Notes: generated from the letters alone by a model not told the origin. A stretch of 64,000 nt of DNA from Candidatus Endomicrobiellum trichonymphae (GCF_002355835.1 NZ_AP017459.1:806001-870000), one strand, 5' to 3'. Positions 45,456 to 56,617 are shown, numbered from the stretch's first letter. Numbers and translations are program-made.

Positions 45456-45931
45456 TTATTTATAATCTTTCCATTTTCCCAAATATTCTTTTAAATTAAT
45501 CAAATCTTCATATTCCGTAAGGAAATATTTCTTTAAAAGAATATACAATCTTTCAAGCTTGTATGTATAGTTTCCACACCGACCCAATGCTCTATTTCAC
45601 AGACTTCTCTTTCAGCAACTCTGCTGTCTATAAAAAACAGAGTATTCAAAAATTTATACAATATTCCAGGTTTTCTTTGAACTTCCCAAGCTATCTTCTC
45701 TCACTTATCGGTTAAATCAACATATCCGTATTTCTCATGTATTACAAGTTCATTTTCGGCTAAGAAACTAATTGCGACATTAACGCTTGAACTTTTAACA
45801 TTTAAATATTTGGCAATATCGCCAATTCTTGCGCATTCTTTTTTTCTTTTCAGCACTGCAATAGTCTCAAGATAGTTCTCAAGCGAGGCGCTTAAACTGT
45901 TAAGAGCCTCGCTTCTTCTAACCTTTACCAT
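45456..45931 (-). pseudogene. DtxR/MntR-family metal-dependent repressor, broken
   Basis: Start 45931 (MVKVRRSEALNSLSASLENY) after GAGGTTTTA. The winged helix reads LETIAVLKRKKECARIGDIA, KYLNVKSSSVNVAISFLAEN and IHEKYGYVDLTDK, then TGA at 45701. The same frame continues EKIAWEVQRKPGILYKFLNT and REVCEIEHWVG, giving the metal-binding and dimer region. A frameshift then leads to YKLERLYILLKKYFLTEYED near the end at 45456. The N-terminal DNA-binding half could still be made. It probably once controlled feoAB. Confidence 0.75.
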
Positions 45932-46171
45932 TAAAACCTCGAAAAATATAAATCTTAGACTAATATAAAATTTTTGGATATTCTTGTCAATCAAATACTA
46001 CAGCGCCCATCCCGATTTCACTTAAAAGATTAAATACAGTCGAAGAAAAATAGAAAGGATTTATACAAAAAGAAATACAAAAGATAAGTAAAGAAAGAAA
46101 AGCAGAAGTAAAAATACAACAATGAGAGAATTTTATACTAAGTATAGCACAAGAAAGAGGCAGGTATTTAC

Positions 46172-46245
<74 letters not shown>

Positions 46246-46365
46246 CCTACGTATCTATTTTTAACAACTATATTATTATATCAAAGATTGAGTACATTTG
46301 TCAAACATTTTTATTATGCAAACCGATTTTTGGACGAGTGTTCACCTGCGATAGAACCAAAATTA

Positions 46366-46680
46366 TTATTCAAGATTTTGGCAGATTATTTCTTCAAGTC
46401 TCTTATTATAGAAGTTGATTATATAAATATCTTTTTCTTCGTCACCTACATCCGGCATATTCGAGATAAAAAACATATCTATACGCACCTCTATAAACGT
46501 TTTATAGACGTTTTTAGTTATAAAATCGACTTCTTTTTTGCTTTTTTCAGGAAAAGACAAAGCGATATTTTTGAGCATATCTTTTTTTCTTATAGGGATA
46601 AGATAATACGCTACGCATCCCAAAAATTGAGCAAGAATCCTACGCAATAAACGAACTGCAAAAATCAGTATTTTTAACAC
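46366..46680 (-). pseudogene. Lipid A acyltransferase (LpxL/HtrB-like), truncated
   Basis: Only the N-terminal ~90 residues remain: LKILIFAVRLLRRILAQFLG, CVAYYLIPIRKKDMLKNIAL, SFPEKSKKEVDFITKNVYKT. These match the membrane anchor and RxxNxxxxFPEKS segment of late acyltransferases. The HxxxxD catalytic motif and everything after it are missing. With waaA and the GT9 gene also broken, this points to loss of normal LPS. Confidence 0.7.
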
Positions 46681-46721
46681 GCAATATTCTGCAGTCCGGT
46701 TTTTTTCATACGAACGTTTTC

Positions 46722-47858
46722 TTAATTTTCTTTTATAAAAATCTTTGCAAGCATGCTCTTTTTAAATTTGACAGCTTTATGCGGACACATCTCGTGACAA
46801 CAAAAGCAACTTATGCATTTTTCTGCATCAATATGCGGATACTGATTACCTGCCGCCCGTATTGCCTCTACAGGACACGCTCTAGCACAAAGCATACACT
46901 TTACGCATATTTTTTCATTTATATCCGCTTTTACCCATAAAAATTTCCCCAAAATACGTATTAAGGATTTCGGGAACAAATCCAACTTTCTCACGGATGG
47001 GAATTTGAATTTTTTTAAATTAAAACTTTCAGATTTTTCGCCTGAAACTTCAACCGTTTTGAGAATGTCTTTTGTTATTTTTAAATTTTTTAATATGCCG
47101 CTGTTTGATATGTCGTAATTCAACTCGTTTAACAAATATGCGTCAAGAACAGCAGTATCGCTCGAAGCAGCAATTAAATTCGTTTTTCTAACTTCACCGG
47201 CACTTGGACCGTTTCCTTCCATAGAAAGAACACCGTCGATAAGAGTAAATCTTATTTTATCTTTAAAAAATAAATAAATATTCGTAAGCAGATCCGCAAA
47301 ATCTTTGCTTTTAAATGCATATTTATGATATTCCACTTTCATAAGACCCGGGACTAATCCGTAAAGATTTTTTACGCCCGCAGAAAAACTCATCAACGCA
47401 TGCGTTTTTAACTTCGGCAGATTAATTATTCCATCGCAATCCAGAGCGGCATTTGAGAAATTAACTTTTTTTATATTTTTATCGTTAATGTCAAATTCTT
47501 TTGAACCGGAAGCTTCAAAATTTATAAGTTCAACATTTTCCTCCTTGCAAATTCTTTCCATCTGCGTCGTTTCCCATAAATTTTTTATGTTTCTTATTGC
47601 GCCGCCAGGACTGTCGCCGACCGCGGGCACAGCTCCCGCTTCTTTTACAAGTTTTATAACAACCCTTACGATTTCAGGGTGCGTTGTTATCGCTTTGGAT
47701 GGATCTTTTGGACTTAAAAGATTGGGTTTGATAAGAATTTTCTCCGACGGACTTATAAAAACAGATATGCAGCCCAGCAGTCTGACCGCTTCTCTTACGG
47801 CATTATCCGCTTTACTGTAATCGTCACATTTTATAAGACTTATCTTTGTCACCGACAT
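46722..47858 (-). CDS. DUF362 protein with C-terminal 2x[4Fe-4S] ferredoxin
   Basis: 378 residues. The N-terminal DUF362 domain has KILIKPNLLSPKDPSKAITT, HPEIVRVVIKLVKEAGAVPA and VGDSPGG near 40-90, then NLPKLKTHALMSFSAGVKNL near 140. The C-terminus holds two clusters, CVKCMLCARACPVEAIRAAG and CISCFCCHEMCPHKAVKF. Function is not known; membership in redox or cofactor-linked protein sets is common. Intact. Confidence 0.85.
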   Translation of the reverse strand: MSVTKISLIKCDDYSKADNAVREAVRLLGCISVFISPSEKILIKPNLLSPKDPSKAITTHPEIVRVVIKLVKEAGAVPAVGDSPGGAIRNIKNLWETTQMERICKEENVELINFEASGSKEFDINDKNIKKVNFSNAALDCDGIINLPKLKTHALMSFSAGVKNLYGLVPGLMKVEYHKYAFKSKDFADLLTNIYLFFKDKIRFTLIDGVLSMEGNGPSAGEVRKTNLIAASSDTAVLDAYLLNELNYDISNSGILKNLKITKDILKTVEVSGEKSESFNLKKFKFPSVRKLDLFPKSLIRILGKFLWVKADINEKICVKCMLCARACPVEAIRAAGNQYPHIDAEKCISCFCCHEMCPHKAVKFKKSMLAKIFIKEN

Positions 47859-48057
47859 AAAATTCCTGATATATAATTATCATGCTCTTTTTTCTATTAT
47901 CCTGAAAAAAACAAAGCAAGCTGCAAATCATTAAAGTATCCGGAAAAACTGGATTTTTCAAAAATTCACAACTTTAATGCCCATGATTTACAATGACAGA
48001 CAACCATAAAGAAATAAAGTGATAAACGTTTACAGTTTACAGCAAAAAATAACAGGT

Positions 48058-51000
48058 TCACTGCGTAACTGCATCGTTTTGTTTATTCATTTTTACAGAT
48101 ATTATTTTTGAAATACCCTGTTCTTCCATCGTAACACCGTAAAGAACATCCGCCATCTCCATCGTACGTCTATTATGAGTTACAATCAAAAACTGCGTTT
48201 GTGCGGAAAACTCTTTAACCATAGCGTTATATCTGCCTACGTTTGCATCGTCTAACGGAGCGTCAACTTCGTCTAAAATACAAAAAGGCGAAGGCTTAAC
48301 CACAAAAAAAGCAAAAAGCAGAGCTACGCCAGTTAAAGCTTTCTCGCCGCCGGAGCAAAGCGAGATATTCTGCAATTTCTTTCCTGGAGGCTGAGCATAA
48401 ATGTCAACACCGCTTTCAAGCAGATCATTTTCATCAGTAAGCATTAAATCTGCTTCTCCGCCACCAAAAAGTTTTCTATAAATCTCTTTAAAGTTTCCCT
48501 TTACAATGTCAAAAGTCATCTTAAAGTTCTCTACGGTAACCCTATTTATTTTTTTTATAACTTCATACAAATCGTCTTTAGCTTCCAGCAAATCCTGTTG
48601 CTGCATTAAAAGGAAACTATATCTTTTTTCTAAAGCATCGTACTCTTCCTGCGCAGCAAGATTTACGGCACCCAAAGATTCCATTTTTCTCTTTATTTCC
48701 GCAATTTCTTCGCTGTTTGCTTCATCAACACCTTCAAAATCATTTTTAATATCTTCATAGTTTTTACCGTACGTTTCGGCAAGTCTTTTTTTCAAATTAT
48801 TTTTCTGATATTCAAAATTCTTTATATCGGACTGCATATTTTTTATTTCGCTGTTTAAACCGTCAACTTTACCACATAAACCGCGCCATTCTTTTATTTT
48901 TGCGTCCAGAGCATCTTGCAGTGTCTGCTTATCCGTCAAAGAAATCCTCATTTCGGCTTCTTTCTGGGTCTGCTGCTCGTATAACTGATGCATTTTTACT
49001 GCCTCTGTTTCCTGCGTAGCAAGCAATTCTAAAAGTTTCTCACTGTTTTCCCTAATCCTGTTTTCAGCATACACTATCTGCTGCTTAATGTTGGAAATAT
49101 TGTCAAGAATATACTGCTGTCCTCTCCTCATGTTTTCCAACTCAGCAGCTTTTTTATCCCAACTGCTTCTGGCACTCATCATAAATGGAGCAATAAGTTC
49201 TTCTTCTTTTCTCACCGAAAATATACCGTTGTCAACAGTTTTTAATTCCTCGTAAAGCTTATCCTCTTCATTTTCATAATTTGCGAGTTTTGTTTCAAAA
49301 CCAAATATTTTTCTGCTAAAAGATGCAAGTTCTGTTTTTTTAGAATTTATTTCTTCTTTGTGTCTGTTTATTTCCCCGGCAATTCTTTTTAATCCGTTTT
49401 TTTTCTCTTCAATCCGGGAATGTTTTTCCTCGATCTGAGTTTTTATTTTTATCGTATCAAAACCTAATCTCTCTTTTTCAAGACGGGAATTTATCTGATA
49501 TTCTCTTATTTGCTCTATTTCAGACTGCACGGAAGAAATACTCCGCCTGATTTCATCAGACTTTTTCTGAAGTTTTTTTATCTGCTCTTCAATCAACATC
49601 GGTTTCTCAAAAGATATTTTTCCGCCGCCTTGAACTATGACATTTCCATAAATTTTATTCCCGCAGACAAGAGTATAGGAACATAAAAAGCGGATTATTT
49701 TTTCATCTTCCGGATTATATCTAAAATATTTTATAAGTTCGACATATCCCAGAGGAAGTCCTATATCGGATTTCCTATAAGAATCAGAAATCTTTTCAGC
49801 AACTATAAAAGAAAGCCTGCACAAACCGTTGTCTTCCAAAAACTTAATAGCTCGTTCGACTCTTTCTGAAGTCTCACAGACAAGGTAATTTAATTTTTCG
49901 CCTAAAGCCGACGCTATAAGTCCGATTTTATCATCATTAACATCAATTAAACTGCTTACGGGACCTCTTGCAACATTTCCCAAACTCAGTACCGCTCTTA
50001 TAGACGATCTTACGGGATCCTGTTGATCAAACTCCTTTAAAGTAGCTATGCGGGCTTCACTTGAAACAAGAGTTTCTTTGTACTGCAACAAACTGTTTTC
50101 CAGAGTTTTTATTTTCTCTTCATTTTCTGAAACAGTTTTATTTATTTTTTCGTTTTCGGATTCAAATAACCACCGCGACTTATCTGCGGTAGTAAGTTCG
50201 GCATCAATTTCTGCAATTTCCCGATTTGCGGATTCAACATCATTTTCAAGCATTGTTATCATTCTCTCCAAAGAAATGATATCCGCATCAAGACGTGTTT
50301 TTATTTCCGCAAGCTCTGTTTTTAATTTAAGCTGCTGCTCTTTTTCAGACTTAAGTTCTGAAATCCTTGAACGAATTTCGTTTTCTTTTGATTCAAGTTC
50401 CAAAAGTCCAACTTTTATCGAATTGTACTGCAGTTCTTTTTCTTTGAAAACGTTTTCAAGACAAACGACTTCAACAGACAAAGAGCCATCGTCGGTATTT
50501 AAAGTTTTAAGCTGTTCTTCCATTTGAACAACTTTATCGCGGATTGTCACAAGCTCATGCCCAAGTCTTTCCTGCTCAGCTTTTATCTCGATTTCGCGAC
50601 TCATAGCATGCTGTATTATCTGGTCGGCAACACCTATCTGCGTTTTTATTTCGCTTAAATCTCTATTTATATTCACATACTGTTCGTTTCTGCCGTCTAA
50701 GGAAAAACGCATATCCTGAATTTCCACATCAAGCTGCGCTATAAAGACATTGTCTGATTCAAATTCCTTTACTTTAGGGTCCAAATTTTTTTTTATTCTT
50801 TCTATTTCACCGATGCCGCAGGTTATGTGTCGCACCAAAGAGACAATTTCATATTTTGCAAGATTTTCTTTGTACTCTTTATACTGTTTTGCCTTTTTTG
50901 CTGCAGAGTTTAAATCCGCTATTTGCTGTTTATGAATAACAAGAGCATCTGACAGACGGGACATATCAGTGTCGATTTTTTCAAGTCTTCTTAAAGTTTC

Positions 51001-51525
51001 TTCTCTTTTCACTTTATACTTTGCTATTCCGGCAGCTTCTTCAAACAGCTCTCTTCTGTCTTCAGGTTTCGCAGTAGTCAAAAAGTCAACTTTTCCCTGC
51101 TCGATAATTGAATAACCGTCATAGCCTATACCGGTATCCAAAAACATACCTCTTATATCTTTAAGTCTGCACTGTGTTTTGTTTATAAAATATTCGCTTT
51201 CCCCGCTTCTGAATAATCTTCTTGTTATGATAACTTCGGAATAATCTACAGGTAAACCATTCTGCGAATTGTCAAAAGTAAGAGAAACTTCAGCCATTCC
51301 GGTAGTAGTTCTTGTCTGCGTGCCGCCAAATATTACTTCCTGCATATTGGAGCTTCTCATCGATTTTGCTTTCTGCTCTCCGAGACACCAGCGTATGGAA
51401 TCCGATATATTAGATTTGCCGCAGCCATTAGGACCCACAATGCCAGAAATGCCGGGTTCAAAATCCAATACTGTTCTGTCGGCAAATGATTTAAAACCGC
51501 ATACTTCCACTTTCTTTAAGTGCAT
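48058..51525 (-). CDS. smc: Chromosome partition protein SMC
   Basis: 1155 residues, full length. GISGIVGPNGCGKSNISDSI at residue 26 (Walker A) and NMQEVIFGGTQTR near 58 are N-terminal head motifs. Two long coiled coils flank a hinge near 500-640. ISLCSGGEKALTGVALLFAF (signature) and FCILDEVDAPLDDANVGRY (Walker B) close the head. Organises and segregates the chromosome with ScpA/ScpB, not seen here. Confidence 0.97.
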   Translation of the reverse strand: MHLKKVEVCGFKSFADRTVLDFEPGISGIVGPNGCGKSNISDSIRWCLGEQKAKSMRSSNMQEVIFGGTQTRTTTGMAEVSLTFDNSQNGLPVDYSEVIITRRLFRSGESEYFINKTQCRLKDIRGMFLDTGIGYDGYSIIEQGKVDFLTTAKPEDRRELFEEAAGIAKYKVKREETLRRLEKIDTDMSRLSDALVIHKQQIADLNSAAKKAKQYKEYKENLAKYEIVSLVRHITCGIGEIERIKKNLDPKVKEFESDNVFIAQLDVEIQDMRFSLDGRNEQYVNINRDLSEIKTQIGVADQIIQHAMSREIEIKAEQERLGHELVTIRDKVVQMEEQLKTLNTDDGSLSVEVVCLENVFKEKELQYNSIKVGLLELESKENEIRSRISELKSEKEQQLKLKTELAEIKTRLDADIISLERMITMLENDVESANREIAEIDAELTTADKSRWLFESENEKINKTVSENEEKIKTLENSLLQYKETLVSSEARIATLKEFDQQDPVRSSIRAVLSLGNVARGPVSSLIDVNDDKIGLIASALGEKLNYLVCETSERVERAIKFLEDNGLCRLSFIVAEKISDSYRKSDIGLPLGYVELIKYFRYNPEDEKIIRFLCSYTLVCGNKIYGNVIVQGGGKISFEKPMLIEEQIKKLQKKSDEIRRSISSVQSEIEQIREYQINSRLEKERLGFDTIKIKTQIEEKHSRIEEKKNGLKRIAGEINRHKEEINSKKTELASFSRKIFGFETKLANYENEEDKLYEELKTVDNGIFSVRKEEELIAPFMMSARSSWDKKAAELENMRRGQQYILDNISNIKQQIVYAENRIRENSEKLLELLATQETEAVKMHQLYEQQTQKEAEMRISLTDKQTLQDALDAKIKEWRGLCGKVDGLNSEIKNMQSDIKNFEYQKNNLKKRLAETYGKNYEDIKNDFEGVDEANSEEIAEIKRKMESLGAVNLAAQEEYDALEKRYSFLLMQQQDLLEAKDDLYEVIKKINRVTVENFKMTFDIVKGNFKEIYRKLFGGGEADLMLTDENDLLESGVDIYAQPPGKKLQNISLCSGGEKALTGVALLFAFFVVKPSPFCILDEVDAPLDDANVGRYNAMVKEFSAQTQFLIVTHNRRTMEMADVLYGVTMEEQGISKIISVKMNKQNDAVTQ

Positions 51526-51711
51526 TATTATTCCCCACAGATTTCTTATCGCTGTTCGTCAATCAAAATTTTTACTTCCCAGATTCAATCCCGCCTCAAT
51601 CTTTACTGACAGTTACCGCGACGGTCCCTACAAAACCGAACATGCAAGAGCAGAAACCGGAGATGTTTTAGCCAAACTCCTGCATAAAAAGTTTTCTTTT
51701 TTTTAAATACT
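51526..51711. other. Short gap upstream of smc
   Basis: 186 bases with a minus-strand segment SGFCSCMFGFVGTVAVTVSK between stops; may be chance. No gene called. Confidence 0.3.
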
Positions 51712-52893
51712 TCAAGATTCTTTGTTCTTGTTTTTAAAATCGCACTGTTTCTGGGATGAAAAATCCTGATTTGAAAAAACTTTATTGCCGTATATCGCAT
51801 ACTTCTTATATATCCTGCCCTTCATCATTTCTGCACTGCACTGCGTCATTATATTGTCTTCAAGCACCCAAGAAAGCTCGCAATGTTTATAGCCGATTTT
51901 AAGCGCATTTTTTAAACCTTTTTCATACATAACAGCTTCAATACCCTTATGTCTATATTCTTTTATAACACCCATAATCATCAGTCTTAAACTGTCTATT
52001 TTCCTTCTGTAATATAAAAATTTAAAAACTCCAAACAGAAAAAGTCTACCGTTAATTTTTTTCAACACATAATTATAATCCGGCACAGATATAAGCATTC
52101 CTACAGGCGAACCCGCCACTTCCGCTATTACTACCATCTGCGGAATTATAAGTATTTTTAACTTCGAGGCAAGAGCGGCAAATTCTTCATCGCTCCAAGG
52201 CACAAAACCCCAGTTTTTTTCCCATGCACGGTTATATATTGATTTTACAACCTTTAAATCTTCTTCAAACGAACTTTCCTGCATAGTTCTTATTTTTAAC
52301 GTCGGAAGTTTCTTTTTTGCTGCGGCAATAACTCTTTCAAGCCTGCCAACTCTTGAAGCTTCGCTGATATCCATATCATAAGCATAAAGTTCTTTTACTT
52401 TTTTAAGACCGTATTGCTCAACAAGACGCAGATAATACTGCGGAGTATAAACCATCATAAGACTAGGTGGTATATCAAATCCCTCCGACAAAAATCCGCA
52501 CTCGTCATTTATCGACGGATTCATAGGTCCTATCATCCTGTCTATACTTTGTTCTTTAAGCCAGTTCTCCGCCGCTGAGAGAAGAGATCCAGCAGCCTCA
52601 GTGTCGTCGTAACATTCAAAAAAACCAAAAAAGCCGCACTTATCATATTGAAAAGTTATATAATTGTAATCTATTATCGCCGCAATTCTACCAATGACAT
52701 TGTTATTATCATCGTAAGCTAAAAAAAGCTGCTTTTTTGCGTGCAGCCAGAAAGGATTTTTATTTTCTGAAAGTATTCCTTCGGCATCTGAAATCAGAGG
52801 CGGCACCCACGGACTATTTTTTGAATACACTTTCCAAGGGAATCGTACAAACCTCTTGAATTGCTCTCGGGTATCTGCTTTAATTATCTTCAT
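51712..52893 (-). CDS. GNAT-superfamily protein, substrate unknown
   Basis: 393 residues. The N-terminal domain (FPWKVYSKNSPWVPPLISDA, NPFWLHAKKQLFLAYDDNNN) and IGRIAAIIDYNY resemble a family of double-GNAT proteins. IGPMNPSINDECGFLSEGFD near 145 is strongly conserved in it. The C-terminal GNAT part has MGVIKEYRHKGIEAVMYEKG near 310, the acetyl-CoA loop position. No substrate can be assigned. It lies between smc and an SDR gene. Confidence 0.75.
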   Translation of the reverse strand: MKIIKADTREQFKRFVRFPWKVYSKNSPWVPPLISDAEGILSENKNPFWLHAKKQLFLAYDDNNNVIGRIAAIIDYNYITFQYDKCGFFGFFECYDDTEAAGSLLSAAENWLKEQSIDRMIGPMNPSINDECGFLSEGFDIPPSLMMVYTPQYYLRLVEQYGLKKVKELYAYDMDISEASRVGRLERVIAAAKKKLPTLKIRTMQESSFEEDLKVVKSIYNRAWEKNWGFVPWSDEEFAALASKLKILIIPQMVVIAEVAGSPVGMLISVPDYNYVLKKINGRLFLFGVFKFLYYRRKIDSLRLMIMGVIKEYRHKGIEAVMYEKGLKNALKIGYKHCELSWVLEDNIMTQCSAEMMKGRIYKKYAIYGNKVFSNQDFSSQKQCDFKNKNKES

Positions 52894-53133
52894 TTTATTT
52901 TAATACAGCCGTATAATTTTCGATACAATTAAATTATTATTCTCCGACGTATTGTGTTCAGGTTTTTTTACAAATCTTGAAACTTACGGGAAATTCACAA
53001 TTCCGTTTTCCATATAATTACAACAAATATGTTTTTGCAGGACGTGTCGTTTTTTTCGCGGCATAAAAACTAAAACTTTTTTCGAAAATATCGGCGTTCT
53101 TTATAAACCTTCCTTTTCATAAAATAGTATAGT

Positions 53134-54111
53134 TTAGAAAAATTTATTGCTCAAATACCAATTATACGTTATTTCAGAAGCAACTTCAAGCGAGGTAAAC
53201 TCAATATTTAAATCATTTTCGGCAGGTTCGGTGTCGGCGGTCCAATATTGCTGAAGCATTTCAACAATTTTCTGTCTGTTTAATACCGTAGGCTTCTTTG
53301 TTATATAGGATAAAGATCCCGCCGCTATTGCCGCAAATTTAAAGACAAAATCTGCAACAGGCAGAGGAATTGTCTTTATATCGGCAGAAGAGGATATAAT
53401 TTTGCCTATTTCAGACCAAGTATATACAGTAGAATTTGCAAGATAATAAGTATTATTATCGGTTTTTTTATTTTCCAGACATGATGTTACGGCATTTGCA
53501 ACATCTTTTACGTAGATAAGCTGTAAAAATCTTTTTGTCATTGTTGTAAGTCTCAAATGTTTATGTACCAAATTAAAAAATATAAAAATATCTTTATCTC
53601 TCGGACCGTAAATGACGGCAGGTCTTAAAATTGTATATGGAACTTTTCCGCAAAGATTTTTTTTAACCTCTGACTCCGCCACCAGCTTGCTTAACCCGTA
53701 ATCCGAAACGGGATTATTTTTATCCGTAACTTTTTTAACACCACCGGCAACCGACGGTCCCATAGCCGCCTGCGAAGAAATAAATATAAACTTTTTTAGT
53801 CCCAGACTTACTTTTAGAACCGCCTCGCATAGATTTTTAGTATTTTCAGCGTTTGCTTTGAAGTACTCATCCATGCTCATGGCGCGTACAATACCCGCAC
53901 AGTGGATAACACCGTCAACGTCTTTAACGATTGTCTCAGAAAATTTTTTATCGTCTAAATCACCGTATTTGTACTCTACAGATAAATTTTCCAACCATCT
54001 TAAATTTGACGCTTTTCTTACAGCGCACATAACGCTGTGTTTTACCTCAAGCAATGTTTCAACAATATGGCTCCCGACAAAGCCGTTTGCACCCGTAACT
54101 AAAACTCTCAA
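53134..54111 (-). CDS. NAD(P)-dependent epimerase/dehydratase (extended SDR)
   Basis: 325 residues. MRVLVTGANGFVGSHIVETL has the GxxGxxG nucleotide loop. YGDLDDKKFSETIVKDVDGV and IHCAGIVRAMSMDEYFKANA follow. FIFISSQAAMGP holds the catalytic Ser, and DYGLSKLVAESEVKKNL the YxxxK pair at about residue 142. YTILRPAVIYGPRDKDIFIF is typical of sugar or steroid-type SDRs. Substrate unknown. Confidence 0.85.
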   Translation of the reverse strand: MRVLVTGANGFVGSHIVETLLEVKHSVMCAVRKASNLRWLENLSVEYKYGDLDDKKFSETIVKDVDGVIHCAGIVRAMSMDEYFKANAENTKNLCEAVLKVSLGLKKFIFISSQAAMGPSVAGGVKKVTDKNNPVSDYGLSKLVAESEVKKNLCGKVPYTILRPAVIYGPRDKDIFIFFNLVHKHLRLTTMTKRFLQLIYVKDVANAVTSCLENKKTDNNTYYLANSTVYTWSEIGKIISSSADIKTIPLPVADFVFKFAAIAAGSLSYITKKPTVLNRQKIVEMLQQYWTADTEPAENDLNIEFTSLEVASEITYNWYLSNKFF

Positions 54112-54213
54112 TATCTATCCCTCGATACTGTTGATCATAACAGATCAATTTCTGCAAAGTTAATTAATAAGCAATAAGTTTTTGCTCTTTCAAAGCAGAT
54201 TTTTATTTTTCAG

Positions 54214-55538
54214 TCATATCTTTACTTTTTCCGATAAAGCTTTTACTGCTTTTATGGAAACTTTTGAAATGCAGACTGTTGCATTGCCACCTATGCAGTC
54301 GCCTTCGCAGCCCATTACCTCAGTCAGATTTCCTTCTGCACATTTTTGATCCTTAACAATTCTTTTCAACTATCTGATTGCTTCTTTGTTCAAACCGTTG
54401 ATTTATATGTGGCTTTGCTAAATCTTTTGTTTCAAGAACTTTTGATACGGCAGCCACAACCCCGCCTGCAACACAAAAACCGCGTCCATGTCTTGAATTT
54501 TCAATATCAAATTTTTCCTCTTTACAATCCTAAACTTTAATATCTTTTACGTTAAATAACGTCACAAGTTCCTCGTAATTTATTACATAATCAACATTGC
54601 TGTTTTCCCGCACTTCGTTTTTTTGCAATACAGTGACCTATGAACACAGTTAGAGCATCCTTATGTTCAGCTTTCACCTTCCCGGCAATATAGTAAAGAG
54701 TCGTCTCAGTATCCAACACAAACGTTCTTATTTCGGGCAGATGTTTTCTTATAAACTGATTATAACTCGCGCAGCAGGAAGTTACCATAATAGATCCGGC
54801 AGATTTCATTCTTTTTTCAAGCTATTATGTTTCATTTATTGCGGCTGTGTACGCTCCCTGCGATTATAGCGGATTTCAATTGATAAATGTTTCCAGAAAA
54901 CTGCCCGACAATTTAAGGGCCGATCAAGGCAATAACTTTTTTACAGGAAACTATATTTTTTAAATGTCAATTATCTGACTTTTTTCGTGAGCAGCACCAA
55001 ACGGACAACTCGTAATACACTTCCGCAATATATACAGGCTTTGTAATCTATCTGCGCGGTGTCAATTGCGGCAACCGAACAAGAATCCTCACAGGGAACG
55101 ACTATTTTCACTACAGCATTCTATGGATAAGCCTCTATACATTTTACAGTTTTTACATTTATTGCCGTCAATTGCCGATTTTCCGCCGATTATGGCTACT
55201 GCATCAAACTTACATACCATCTCCGACAAAGATTTACCACACACACCTGACATAAGTTCGTCACATAAATTCTGTTAGGAACACAGCCTTTACAGACAGC
55301 TTCAATTGCCGTGAGAGGATTTTCCTCAGGGGAGGGGGCTTCACACTCTCTCAAGGGATCTTTCTGCATATTTTGACAAGTCAACCGTTTCACAGTCATC
55401 TTATATTGCAAAACCTAGTCCCGCTATAACGCGGACTTTAAGGATAGAGCGTTCTTTAAAATCATGAGAAAAGAATGCTCTCACAATCCTTGCCAAAATC
55501 TCTTTTTTTAAATCTATTTCCTGATTACCGTTATGCAT
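54214..55538 (-). pseudogene. [FeFe]-hydrogenase-like protein, broken
   Basis: Start at 55538 (MHNGNQEIDLKKEILARIVR), then LKVRVIAGLGFAI, LSKYAERSLERV and VCKGCVPNRIYVTNLC. Two ferredoxin clusters can be read across frames: CKNCKM... and ACIYCGKC-like CIYCG...ITSCPFGAAHEKSQ. The H-cluster domain has GSIMVTSCCASYNQFIRKHL (54591-54809), FIGHCIAKKRSAG with His where Pro is usual, ENSRHGRGFCVAGGVVAAVS and EVMGCEGDCIGGNATVCI near the end. Many frameshifts and stops. Hydrogen production by this enzyme is lost. Confidence 0.82.
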
Positions 55539-56094
55539 TTTATAGTTTTTTTTCAATAGTTTGAGACTTTGTTGAAATTATCCGGATACAAAATCACAAT
55601 TGTGCGTTTCACATCGGTCTACCGCGGTCGTTTATTTTTTAATGATAAATCCCAAATCAAGTTCTAAAGCAGTCTCTTTCACTACTTTTATATTATTTTA
55701 CCATTTTTTATTTTCCATTGCCGCAAAAAAATATCAACATTTTCAAATATAAAGAAGAGAATCTTTATCTCAGGCAGAGAGAACTATCAGCAACTATTAT
55801 TCTCTCCTTTTCACTTAACAGGCATTAGACTGTATCGGTATGACATTTTAAAGTCCTAAAAAGCTGAACTGATCTCAAAAACCCGAGAATATTAAAGTTA
55901 AAAAAACTAAGAGAATGAAATTGCAGAATGACAGTTTAAAAATCACTTAAAAGATATATAACTAAAGTTAATGAGCTTTTTTAAAGTTTCAGAAGTATTA
56001 AGAATAGTAGAATAAAAATATAAAATAAATGCAGACAACATTGCCGGGAAAGTTTTTAAGCACCAAAACAGCAAAAACAAGCAGATAAAAAAGC
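55539..56094. other. Intergenic region without a gene
   Basis: About 550 AT-rich bases between the hydrogenase relic and a small plus-strand frame. No coding frame, RNA motif or repeat recognised. Confidence 0.45.
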
Positions 56095-56455
56095 ATGGCA
56101 ATAATTAAAAAAGTATACACTCACATGGTGCGAAAGGTTAAAAATGGAGTAATCTGTTGTCATATTGGTGTAAAGTCGCAACGCAATGATATTCGTACAG
56201 CAGACGAGGTAGACTTTGAAATATCCGCACTTTTCTTATGTTGTTGCGAGAGCATTTGTTATTGCTATTGTATATTATATTATTGTTGCTTCTGTAAAAA
56301 GCAGGAGGAACACTTTATATTCTGGCTTGATGATACAGGAGTATGAATCTATGGAGCAAAACTATAATTTTTCTCTTATTCTTGGAAAGCTTCAAAACGA
56401 TATTAATGAAAGCTCAGCTAATGAAAACAGTCAAAAGTCATTTTGCTTTTCCTGA
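56095..56455 (+). pseudogene. Small membrane protein, frameshifted
   Basis: MAIIKKVYTHMVRKVKNGVI and SQRNDIRTADEVDFEI continue after a shift as PHFSYVVARAFVIAIVYYII, VASVKSRRNTLYSGLMIQEY and a hydrophilic tail. One membrane helix. It resembles the small proteins of the inserted modules in style. Family unknown. Confidence 0.35.
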
Positions 56456-56617
56456 TCCCGATGTAGCAAAACTAAAATATAAAAATATGCGCTAGTATTT
56501 CGTTTTGATATCTTTAATGTTGTTAAAGTTTAGCGATTGCGCTGACCATGAATCGGGTAGTAAATCATAATGCTGATGATCGACAATCTGCTTGTCCCTC
56601 CCCTCCCCCCAAATTAT

